From positions 620,001 to 684,000 of the forward strand of contig NW_025407831.1 in the NCBI RefSeq assembly GCF_003324165.1: a stretch of DNA of 64,000 bases, in the 5' to 3' direction. Under the pieces are notes generated by a model. It was not told where the DNA came from and searched no databases. It saw nothing but the letters and a program-made list of their open reading frames with translations. The position numbers were made by a program, and so were the translations under genes. Shown here piece after piece: positions 1-9,400 of the stretch. Source of the stretch: Naegleria lovaniensis. Its lineage: Eukaryota > Heterolobosea > Eutetramitea > Acrasida > Naegleriidae. Positions within the stretch are counted from its first letter, which is position 1; every line of letters starts with the position of its first letter.

Positions 1-3000
1 CTCAATGGAGTCTTTGAGTTCTGGACTTAATACTCCCACCTCACTATTGGCTTTCTTTCCAGTCTTGGTGGATGCCGTCTTTTTGAACTTGGCTGTAATG
101 GAGGATAACATGTCGTATACTTCAAAGTCAATGAGAGCCTTCTTGTAGCATTTTACACAATTTTCAGAAATCATAATTTGAATACACTTATCGTTCATGG
201 ACAGCTGAGTAAGACAAAAAGCAAGATTTCTCCATTGTTGAACAATCTCTTCGTCGTGATCCAATTTCATGTCATCCTCTTGAGCTGCTTCAGGTTGAGA
301 AGTAATATCTAAATCTTGTAATATATCTTCCTCTTGAATTGTTTTTTCATAAACTTCATCGTTGGCTTGAATAGAAGATGAAATCCTGACCAAATCAAAT
401 CTTCTACACAATTTTTCAACAAGCTTTTCCTTGTGCAGAACTTTCTTGACAAACGACAATAGGAATTCCATAATGTTTTGGAAAGAGGTCGGAGAAATGT
501 TGGCACTCTTTTGAGACAAGTTGCTTAGGATGGTTGGTAATAGATTGTAAATGGGATTGTTGTTTCCTGAAGCCTTGTCAGCCAATTTGGTGAAGAATGC
601 TTTTGACAGCTGAGAGATTTCATCATTGGTATCTACAATACATCTCACAATTTCAAAAATGTTTGCCTTCACCTTAATCATATCATTGAGGACAAGATGT
701 GATAGCACTAGAAGGGTATTCTTTCGAACTCTTTGATCTGTATCCCTAAGGCAGCTATACAAGTGATGGATATATCGTTCTACAGAGTTTGGAAATCGAC
801 ATGCAAGATCGCCAATGGTCACAATGATATTGTTTCTAATTGTGGCGTAACCATCAATGGATGATTTGGAGTGCATTTCTTTTGGTAATTTGATAAGGAT
901 GGTAAAGAGAAGTTGCAAATGTTGCTCACATACTGATTGGCTGACAGACATATATTTACAGAGAGCCAATATAGCACTTCTTCTGAGAACAGAGTATTTG
1001 TACATGTTTGTGTTGTCACAACAAATATTGAGAATGAGTGGAAGATAGGATCCATAGAGTGATGACTCTGTGATAATATTGTTTTCTTTTTCCTTAAAGG
1101 CTTCTTCTAGTGAGTGAATGTCCATATTGGAGGGATCCAATCCTAGCTCTTTCTCGATCACGGTTGTGTTGGAGTCTTCTTCTTCCTCTTTGTCAATCTC
1201 TGATCGGTCTCTCTTCTTTTTTGATGATGATTTTTTAGACTTCTTTGAGGAAGCCTTTTGTTGCTTTTCAATGTTGGCAGTCTTGTTCAACTCCTTTGCT
1301 TTCTTAAACTGACGTTCCAAGTGCACTAATTCTTGAATGGCGCACGTTCCAAGAATGAAGAACAGCTTGGTGAGCTCAACAGGAGATACAGCCAAGGTTT
1401 GAGAGTCTGCTTCATTATTACTTCCTGACAAGTTCGTATTCAGAGAAACCTGTTTGATAATGTGAGCTGAGAGTTGCTCTGGATTCATGCACAATGAATA
1501 GATGGTGGTGATGGCTGATTCTGCTAATATCATCCACTCATAAATTGGAAAGTGTTGTTCCTTATCAATTGTGTACTCTAATAGTATTTCAAATAATTTG
1601 TGATCGTCCGTTAGCTTAAAGTTGTCATTTCCTCCTGCATATCGAAGCATGTCTTCATTGTCAGCTGTTGATGATGCTTTCGATTTCTTTTTTTCTTCAG
1701 CCTTGTAAGCATCGCTCGAATCATCAATGGCCATCTTTTGAAATATTTTGCATGCATAATGAGCAATGAGGAAACTCTGCTTTTCTGTTCTTCCGAAACA
1801 GTCCTTAATGAGAGACTTGATCTTTTTCCGAAGTGCCTCTGGTCTTGCGGTTGCTATCATATTCAGTAAAATTAAGGCTCCTATGCAATTCTTCTCAGAG
1901 TATTTTGGAGAAATAATTTCTAAAAGTGACAAGAACAGATTCTTGGAAAACTCATTCTTGAGGACCAGCATGTTCACAATACACTCTAGGGCTGACAATT
2001 CAGACTGGCTACACTCCGTGACAAACTCGGTGAATTGTTTCGCAACCTCAATGCATTCTTCTGCGCTTCTGCTGAGTCTTTCAGCATTCATAAATATGTG
2101 TTGAATTGCCTCAGAAGCTGCATCCTTAATGGATTGGTGAGGCGACCACACAAGTTTAAGAACTTTCTTCAAGCCAAATGATGAAATCTCTATTTTGAAC
2201 ATGAAACACTTGACCAAATAATCAATGCATTCCACTACATCCGTAATTGTTTCAGAGCTAAGAAGTAGGCACACGGATGGTATGGTATCATGTACCTTAT
2301 TAATAAAGTCTACCCCTTCCTTGTAAAATAGATACAATTTGAATGCATTGTCACGAGTTAAGCGAATTTCTTTTTGCTCAAGATCTGGCAAATTCTCCAA
2401 TTCTTCCTCAGTGTGTTTAGGTAAGCTCTCCACAATTCGTTTAGCAGACGCTGCTTCTTCGGTAAACTTGGCTAATTTCAAATCTGCTCCATATGGATTA
2501 TTTTCAAGTAGAGTTGATAAAAAGTGAATGGCAGACTTTCGTACCGATGAAGTCTTGTCGTATAATCGACCGAGTACAGTTTCTAAAATTTTTGGGAGGG
2601 TCTTCAAGGGAATGGATTTCTCTTCACACAAATAACACCAACACTGTATAGCTTTGCTTCGTGTGTATGCATTGATATCCTGAAGTCTTTCCTCAAGAAT
2701 GCTGAGAAGTTGGTCTCTGGTCTTCTTTGTGAGGTTTTCAGAGGTGGTATTTCTACTATTGTTCTCATCAGAGGTTTGTTTGAGTACGGTTGGAATGACT
2801 CTCGATATGGCATGAATAATTGCATTTCTAATATTGTACGACTCATCGTTGAGGTGAGAAATTACAACGCTCATATTCGACAAAATTGCTGTTGGAACTC
2901 GCTCACCAATGGTAGAAATGAATTGTGAGAGAAACTTGGTGCCAGGTGTATCATTGTTCAACTCTAGACTACCAATTTCTCTGAAAAGCTCGCTCACAAA

Positions 3001-4037
3001 AAGTTTTTCAATTGTACTACAGCTATCATTCGTGGCACGTGATGTATTCTTTCCAATATGATCGATTAATTCTACAATAATATTTGTCATTTGTTCATCA
3101 TTCATAATCATGTGGAGTATGGTGGATACTACAGTTTGTAAATTATCAGAAGGTATTTGTAGAGCGTTGGTAATTAGTTTAAAAATTGCTTCCTTGATTA
3201 GAGTTGACTTGATATTATCATGATTTTCCATCAAGGAAAAGGATATTTTGAAGAATAAGAGTATAAAGGCATCTTCGACACGATCTTTTTTCCAAAGCTT
3301 TGGTAGGTTATCATATTTGAGAACAGAGCATAGAGTATGCAGAATTCCTTCTTTCCAGCTGTCCATTTCAATTATACTTTTTCTTCGAGCCTTAGTTCCT
3401 CGTTTCTTTTTTGATTTGCTAAGCTCCTCGTCTTTTTTCGATTTGACATATTCTACCTCTTCCTTTTCATATTTTGATATCACCCAGTATAATAAAAACA
3501 CAAACATTTTGAGTGCATTCTTGTGAATACTAATGACATGATCCAAATTACTGTCGGACTCGACCCCAGTTGAGAGCAGTTTACCTACGCTCGCCAGCAG
3601 CGACAGCAGATTATTATTTAAACTATCTACCAGCCTAATTCTCGAGTTATCTTCCAATGATGAAAAGTGTTTTACACAACTGTAGATTTGACTGAACAAG
3701 TCCTTGTTCGTTATGGAATAAGCTTTATCGGAAAGTTTGTTCTCAATTTCTACCGTGCGAGCACACACAATGTCGTGTGATGAAGACCAATCATTATAGC
3801 AGCACCATAACAGATGTGAATAATTTTCCATATTCAACGTTGGACCATCGTTTCAATATTTTCTAATTCTATATCATGAACAAACAACTTACCATCCAGC
3901 GTTGAATCCAACTCGGAACGTGAAAAATTATTCACTTCTATATCATCCACACAAAAGTATTTATCGGATTCCTTCTCTAGATCGGTGGGTTCTAGAGGAA
4001 TTTCAAAATTCGTTGTGAAAGCAGTGGAGGCGCTCAT
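1..4037 (-). CDS. NCAPD2: Condensin complex subunit 1 (NCAPD2/CND1), 3' end outside window
   Basis: Non-SMC HEAT-repeat subunit of condensin, which compacts mitotic chromosomes in the nucleus. The minus strand is open from about 3840 to position 1. Two blocks are diagnostic. Near 2700 lies 'DINAYTRSKAIQCW' followed by 'LGRLYDKTSSVRKSAI', the mid-protein HEAT signature. Near 720-640 lies 'DTDQRVRKNTLLVLSHLVL', the Cnd1 domain core, followed by 'NPIYNLLPTILSNLS'. The N-terminal block 'FEIPLEPTDLEKE' matches the family start and lies in another frame at 3846-4037. A 104-nt GT-AG intron (3742-3845) would join the two in phase 0, and the joined sequence aligns with the family ('FSQIYSCVKHF'). The first ATG is at 4037; the open frame upstream of it has no ATG. 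A Lys/Ser-rich linker lies around 1200-1300. The stop lies beyond the left edge. The identification is firm; the exon 1 join is inferred. Confidence 0.93.
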
Positions 4038-4306
4038 GCTGATTTTGTTGAATTTTTTGAACGTGAAATTTTTGAAAGGCGGCAAATTTTTTGGTGATGT
4101 CTGTTTTTCGATTTGATTAACGCATGATAATAACGATTACTTTCGCATGATAATTAAGGTCTATTCATTATGTATTGAGAAAGTATGAACCTAGGTTGAT
4201 GTTGAGAACAATGAACAAGTAAAAGTTAAAGCGTGAAATTACCAAGCTTTACTGATAGATGGTATTCTTTAGCTGCAATTTTGCTTGAATTTTGAATTTC
4301 GTTCTT

Positions 4307-6148
4307 TCATTTGCGGAAGCTTTGTAAATCCAATCCAAGTTCATTGGCCAAAGATAATGCTGTATGACCATTAGCATCCACAAGATTGCATTTTGCTCCA
4401 TGTTTAAGCAGCATTGAAACAATTTCTTGTGATCCATTTTGAATGGCTACATGCAAAGGAATCTTTGTTGAAGTAGTAATAAAACAACAAAGCACCTCAT
4501 CGTAAACACTTACGTTCTGTTACCATAGAGTCGTAAGGTAAAAATATTTTCAAGCAAACTTCAATTCTTACCTTTCCCAAGTCAACATTAATTTCTGAAT
4601 GGGACAACAAAAGTTTGACAATCTCAGTATGTCCATTTTCACAAGCAGCATATAAAGGTGTCTATATTTCTTGCTCAGCCATGAAGTCCATCCTGCTCAT
4701 ATCTACTTACATCCTGATGAATTTGTTAACTATACCAAACGATTGTATCAACTACTTACAATCTTGAATTTATAAATGGTGAACAATCATACATTTCACA
4801 TTGATACGTACAAGCTCCTGCTCCGTTGGAACAATTCTCAGTGCTCTTTATGGAATTAGTTAAAACTTACAACGACATCCTTCTAATGGTGAACACTCCT
4901 TATTCAAAAAACAAGCTGCTTACCTCCTATTGGGATTAGTTAAAACATAAACATTCATAGAACAACCACTTACACACTGAGACGTGATTGTCGGTATACA
5001 TGAAGTTAACATTCTGAACTACTTACATCCTAAAGAGAAGATGGTAAAACCTCAAAAGCGAAGAACGTACCACATCCTTCTCATGTTCACACCCATGCAG
5101 TTTTCAAAGCAAAACCTACCTCCTGTCAAAGAATGTCAAAATGTGAGAGAACTGAAAAACACTTACAAGCTGATAAATTTTAAGGTTCAATTGACCATAA
5201 AATTGTTGGCAATGAGTACTACTTACTTGCTAAAGGCATACATTGGAATGATTTCGAACAAAAAGCTCTAACTTACTTGCTGTAGTTCAATTTCGAAATT
5301 TTGTAAAACATGACCACACCAGAGCCACTTACACCCTTATTTACATCCACTTGTTGTTGGGATAATATTAATTGAACAATTTCCAAGTGTCCTTCATAAC
5401 AAGCCATGTACAATGGAGTCTATCATAACATGGTGGTGGTGAATTCTTCCTGTCCTAGTGTGAGTACTTACAAACTGGTGAAATATGTTGTTCATGGTTG
5501 GAACATTCCATCAAAGAGTTCGAAGAGACTTACAGACTTGAACAGCATGTTGGACCGTTCACTCTTATACTGGATAAGAAATACTTACATTCTGATCATA
5601 AGGAAGTAATAAGAGCGAAAATAGTGAACATACAAATCAACACGTACAGTCTATGAAATACAACACTTGAGCCCGAACTGTCTAATCTCTATTCTCACCT
5701 ACCGTCTGACCAGTTCAAAGCGCGATGAGCCATATTGAACTACGTACTCCCTACAATAGTTGGCAACTAAGGAAAGAACATACAAACAAACTACCACACG
5801 TACAATCTAGATCGTATGATTATTTTCATTCAAATTCGATCTCTTATTCCCACTCACTTACAAACTGTTTTCTTCATCGTCCACACTTTCTGAATTAGTT
5901 ATTGAAATACTTACATACTACAACGTCCAAATGTGATTCCAGTCATAGAGAAATTTCATAACGACGTTACTCACCCGTTCATTAACATCTACGTCTTGTC
6001 CTGACAATAATTTTCTCATCGTTTCAATATCACCTCTGCCACAAGCCACATGCATCCGAGCTGCAACATTCGATGCATACATTCCCTCCGAGGTTGTATG
6101 ATCCCAATCGTCTTCATACACTTCCTCCGCGTCGTTTTGTTTTTCCAT
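4307..6148 (-). CDS. Ankyrin-repeat protein assembled from 4 exons plus about 22 codon-sized microexons
   Basis: Small ankyrin protein, about 195 aa if every microexon is used; partner unknown. Ordinary exons are 5975-6148 (58 codons, acidic N-terminus then a first repeat ending DVDVNER), 5333-5419 (29 codons, [11 protein letters not shown] to VDVNKG), 4572-4661 (30 codons, [11 protein letters not shown] to VDLGK) and 4307-4462 (IPLHVAI to the stop, last repeat [19 protein letters not shown]). All begin after AG, end before GTAAGT/GTGAGT/GTAAGA, and are in phase 0. Between them are 22 short segments of the form AG-(NNN)n-GTANGT, 18 of them exactly 3 nt, all whole codons and none a stop. Introns are 41-59 nt, shorter than any other intron inferred in this window (66-255 nt). 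Microexons fall where ankyrin beta-hairpin loops are encoded. Skipping any set keeps the frame, so several isoforms are possible. The ordinary exons are secure; use of the microexons is inferred from signal spacing. Confidence 0.82.
4463..4571 (-). other. Single-codon microexon (Asn, 4514-4516) between the third and fourth ankyrin exons
   Basis: The 109-nt gap holds one candidate 3-nt exon, AAC, preceded by ACAG and followed by GTAAGT. The flanking introns are 55 nt (4517-4571) and 51 nt (4463-4513). Inclusion gives GKN-IPLH at the repeat boundary, close to normal ankyrin spacing. It may represent the ancestral state from which the longer arrays grew. Confidence 0.65.
4662..5332 (-). other. 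Microexon array 2: twelve microexons (3-12 nt) in 41-57 nt introns
   Basis: In transcript order: Q 5277-5279, Q 5227-5229, L 5167-5169, E 5120-5122, DV 5071-5076 (or KDV 5071-5079), D 5027-5029, C 4974-4976, E 4924-4926, KDVV 4871-4882, EL 4812-4817 (or L 4812-4814), I 4760-4762, D 4711-4713. All lie between an AG and a GTAAGT/GTACGT/GTAGGT/GTAAGC donor and all are whole codons. Three have tandem in-frame AGs that could give longer and shorter forms. The order E-(K)DV-D-C followed by E-KDVV-EL-I-D, and shared intron strings (TTTTAACTAAT near 4858 and 4938, TGTTCACCATT near 4785 and 4887), suggest growth by tandem duplication. The array joins VNKG to TPLYAAC. Confidence 0.72.
5420..5974 (-). 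other. Microexon array 1: nine single-codon exons in ten 42-59 nt introns
   Basis: In transcript order the candidate 3-nt exons are Y 5915-5917, F 5862-5864, I 5804-5806, G 5748-5750, T 5703-5705, T 5648-5650, N 5589-5591, S 5534-5536 and F 5472-5474. Each is preceded by TAG, CAG or (once) AAG and followed by GTAAGT, GTACGT or GTAGGT. Intron lengths in order are 57, 50, 55, 53, 42, 52, 56, 52, 59 and 52 nt. The array joins the first ankyrin repeat (ending NER) to TPLYMAC. Direct joining of the flanking exons also keeps the frame, but gives 29 residues per repeat where about 33 are usual; full inclusion gives 38. Confidence 0.75.
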
Positions 6149-6433
6149 TTTTTTAAGGTGAGACGAGACATAATTTCCATCCTCTACTGTAAAATTTTAC
6201 AGTATTTGTGGATGGTGTTGAACTTAGATTCTCCGTGTGTGTACTTCCACATCCTTTGATTTTCTTAATTCTTTGAGCTTTGATTGACTGCTTGAGAACC
6301 GATATTTTTGAAATTTGTTGAAAATGATTTGAGTAATACTAGTCCGTTGGTAATCTCATTTTTAGGACTGATAACTGAATGGTATTATTATTGAGAATGC
6401 TTTTCAGACTATTAATGTCTAACCACATTAAAT

Positions 6434-6894
6434 TCAAATTGCGAACTTTTCAGGTTCAAAGTTTGGGATTCCAAATATTGTCGTTTCTAATTCATTGCCA
6501 TAATCAATGATGAGTGTTGTAAGCTTTTCAAGCACATATTGAGGTTGCAGTATCGTCTTAACACTCTCTAATCCTATTTCAGAAATCTGTAAGTATTCCA
6601 AATTCTTCGATAACGAGAAGCAGTTCACAATTTCATAAATTCCACGTTGTTCCAATCTATTTCGTTTCAACACTAATTTCTTGAGATGACATGCTCCTTG
6701 CACAATTGCTCTCACGTCTCTCACTGAAAGGTCAACAAATTTAATTAATTGATTGAGCTCAATTCGGTAAGAGAAGGATTAGGAGGAAAGGAATTCAGAG
6801 ATGAAAATCGATTTGTGATTTGAAACGATTTCAGTTTGATTGTTGTTACATTAGGAGATTCGAAAAATGAAAATAATTGACGTAAACTTTTCAT
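6434..6894 (-). pseudogene. Small LRR protein with one frameshift
   Basis: An ATG at 6894 opens 49 codons (MKSLRQLFSFFESPNV to SLTELSSIN, stop at 6745-6747). A second frame continues without a gap (NQLIKFVDLSVRDVRAIV, then LKKLVLKRNRLEQRGIYEIV, NLEYLQISEIGL, LTTLIIDY) to the stop at 6434. Joined by a one-base shift near 6755, they give one leucine-rich protein of about 150 aa, with the break inside the conserved LxxLxxL pattern. No good splice sites separate the frames, so this is either a young pseudogene or a sequencing indel. Flanks show no other coding signal. Function unknown; the LRR character is moderately clear. Confidence 0.6.
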
Positions 6895-7202
6895 TCGATT
6901 TCGAGATACGAGGAAGCAATTAAATCAACTCGAGATTATAGTTTTATTCGTTTATTGATCAAATCGAACGAACTTGATCAATTTTGAATAGCAAGAGCTC
7001 TTCAGCATTAAGCCGGCTCTACAGAGAAAACTTTTTTTTTCGAGTACTCGAAGCCCGTAGCATATTTTCGCTATATAGCAAGGAGACAAGTTTAAAAAAG
7101 AAGGATTAAGGGTGAACAAAATTCCAAGAAAATCTCAACATCATATGCAGCTAGTTGCCAATTCAGGTTTAATCGAGGGGCCAAAATAATTCATAATGAT
7201 TT
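6895..7202. other. Intergenic, nothing recognised
   Basis: The 308-bp stretch holds the 5' flank of the LRR relic and the 3' flank of the 7-TM gene, both on the minus strand. It is AT-rich, with no ORF, RNA or repeat that I can support. Confidence 0.5.
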
Positions 7203-8927
7203 CTATTTGTGCCAACTTGACGACGAGGAAGAATGAACACTCGAACTCAATGTATTCGCTGGTGGTGGTTCTTCTTTAAGTATGGGAACATTCTCAGACC
7301 TATGTGACACGTTCACACGAGCACTATTTGATGGTTGTGTTGGTTTGGTGGAATAGGCAGAACTTTCAAGCCCTAAACTCGTGTTTGGTGTTGCTTTTCT
7401 CGTACCCAAAGTCAAACTTCCATAACCCATCGCTCCATAGGTACCCTCGCTGGTATCATTAAGGAATGATCGAGTAGGAGAAAGTGAATGTGTTGGAACT
7501 TGATCGAATAAATGTGATCTTGAATTGCTTTGAATAGCACGAGATTTTGATTGAAAATCGAATATGGTTGGTTCGCCATCTTCCTCGTCCTCCACAAGAG
7601 CCATCCATTCATCATGAATGAGAACATGATTATGCACTCGGTTAAAAACTCCAATCGTAATGACAACAAATAGCAAGTAAATAATCATCAAGAAGAAAAG
7701 GATGCATTGCATAATAAGGTCAGCCCATGACACTAATTGGATTCCAAATAAAATATCGAACTGTGAAATGATCCTATATGTTTCATAAATCACCCACACA
7801 AATTGATGCATGAAAATGAACAATAGTATTCTTATTTTACATTTTCTCAAAGAATGGTTCTGGAACATGCCATAAATTAGTGAAAGAGCAGCAATACTGA
7901 GTGACATGAAGATGGAAAATGATGCTGAAATGAGAATCATGAGTTGTTCAATATATTTTGTGTCCTGCCCAGCAAATCGAATATCGTAATAAGTCATTAG
8001 GATTTTTAAAATATGAGACACAGTGTTCAGAATGATGTCAATGAATGATAAAATTAGTAATGATCCGAAAACAATTTTGTGAATTACTTTTTTGTGTCCA
8101 TAACTGTAGAGGATGAAAAAGTAATTAAGGCTCAAAGTTCTCTGGAAAACGAACACAACAGAAAATAGTCCTCTCACAGTACTTTCTATGGAGAGAATGG
8201 CTTCATTACTGTGCTTATTTTTCTCATTGAAAATATTGTATGCCTCTTGTCCCATGTATACACATTGTAATGTTAGGATGGTACAATACGATAAGCATAG
8301 TAGAATAATATTGATGAATAGGGCATAGCTATGTGGAAAGAAATAACTCTCCCTGCTGTTAGCGTGAGAAGCGTGTACAACCTTTGAGGTAGTTTTGGAC
8401 ATTATCTCAGAAGGGCTGGGTTTTGTTGTTGCTCCAATTAATGCAGGATTTTCGTTGATAGCTGTTGTTGGTGGTGATGATGGAATGCTATGTTGTCCCG
8501 AATTTCTGCTATTTCTCTTGAAATACAGTAATCGTAAAATTAAAATCAGGGCCACTAGAGAAATTATTAAAAATAATAAATCTTCCACTCCCCAAATTGA
8601 AATGTTCACAATTGCTTTCGTTGCAGTAATGGTCGAATTGCGAGAAGTTGCGCTAGCTTGATCCAATTTTGATGAAATTACTTTGCCAAGGCTCACAGAA
8701 TCCGAGTTCATGAGCACCCTATCGGAACGAAAAAGATTTTTTGCCGAGTGGTCTTCCACGAATGTTGGCATCAATAGTTGCTGTTGAAGATCATTCCATT
8801 GATTCACAATATACTCCACCAGCCATGATGATGATGATGCAAATGTTGATAATTGGTGTGGTATTTTCGATAAAGGTTGTTCGGATGATGAGAAGAGTTG
8901 CTGGAACGAAAACACTTCTCGAGGCAT
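7203..8927 (-). CDS. Predicted seven-transmembrane protein
   Basis: Single-exon, 574 aa, ATG at 8927 (MPREVFSF). There is a long Ser-rich N-terminal region, then about seven hydrophobic segments near residues 107-135, 200-223, 245-262, 280-312, 325-352, 362-385 and 395-428. A long, hydrophilic, Ser/Pro-rich C-tail follows with an acidic patch (VEDEEDGE). The topology resembles 7-TM receptors or TOM1/THH1-like plant membrane proteins, but I see no defining motif, so no family is claimed. It probably sits in the plasma membrane or endomembranes, with the low-complexity tail a likely phosphorylation target. The gene is transcribed away from the phosphatase gene at 9401 across a 473-bp divergent intergenic region. 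Confidence 0.85.
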   Translation of the reverse strand: MPREVFSFQQLFSSSEQPLSKIPHQLSTFASSSSWLVEYIVNQWNDLQQQLLMPTFVEDHSAKNLFRSDRVLMNSDSVSLGKVISSKLDQASATSRNSTITATKAIVNISIWGVEDLLFLIISLVALILILRLLYFKRNSRNSGQHSIPSSPPTTAINENPALIGATTKPSPSEIMSKTTSKVVHASHANSRESYFFPHSYALFINIILLCLSYCTILTLQCVYMGQEAYNIFNEKNKHSNEAILSIESTVRGLFSVVFVFQRTLSLNYFFILYSYGHKKVIHKIVFGSLLILSFIDIILNTVSHILKILMTYYDIRFAGQDTKYIEQLMILISASFSIFMSLSIAALSLIYGMFQNHSLRKCKIRILLFIFMHQFVWVIYETYRIISQFDILFGIQLVSWADLIMQCILFFLMIIYLLFVVITIGVFNRVHNHVLIHDEWMALVEDEEDGEPTIFDFQSKSRAIQSNSRSHLFDQVPTHSLSPTRSFLNDTSEGTYGAMGYGSLTLGTRKATPNTSLGLESSAYSTKPTQPSNSARVNVSHRSENVPILKEEPPPANTLSSSVHSSSSSSWHK

Positions 8928-9400
8928 TTTTTGAAAGGCAATTTTCTTGATTCCAAAGACGCTTGAGTTGTCAAGTGACTTTCTGTTCCAAGATTTTTTC
9001 TAATTCGAACAAGACATGTGTCTTGTTTTGAGAAGGTACACAATTGACTTTCTTTTCTTGCATCGTTCATGTGCATGTCAGGACGACCTTTTGAAAATCC
9101 AGGTGGTTTTTTGTTCTTGTTGAGTTATCTTGTAAAATTTTGTCGTGGAAGGTAGGTCGTCACTTAAAGAATGATGATGTGAAAGTACAATTGAAGAAGA
9201 TGGAAGCGACTTCCTTAATATCCATGTTTGATATACTGCCCCATAAGAGAGAATCGCCCAAAAAAATAAACCCAGTCGTCAAAAGCTGACCGAATAACGG
9301 TAACCACTCTCAAAATTTATTAAAACGAGGAATCGTTCGTCATCACGTTTCCGCGTGAGAGATTCGAGCTTGAAGTACTCCTGGCAACCATAGCAACAAC
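8928..9400. other. Divergent intergenic region
   Basis: This 473-bp region separates the 7-TM gene (minus) from the phosphatase gene (plus) and must carry both promoters. An open minus-strand frame at 8804-9076 overlaps the 7-TM start out of frame and has no conserved features. No defined element is recognised. Confidence 0.45.

Noticed and set aside
4984-5271. 95-codon plus-strand open frame
   Set aside because: It has no ATG and lies antisense over the microexon array; the repeated Thr-Tyr codons come from ACTTAC, the complement of the GTAAGT donors.
7412-7669. Open frame antiparallel/out of frame with the 7-TM gene
   Set aside because: Shadow of the 574-aa coding frame, no independent motif.
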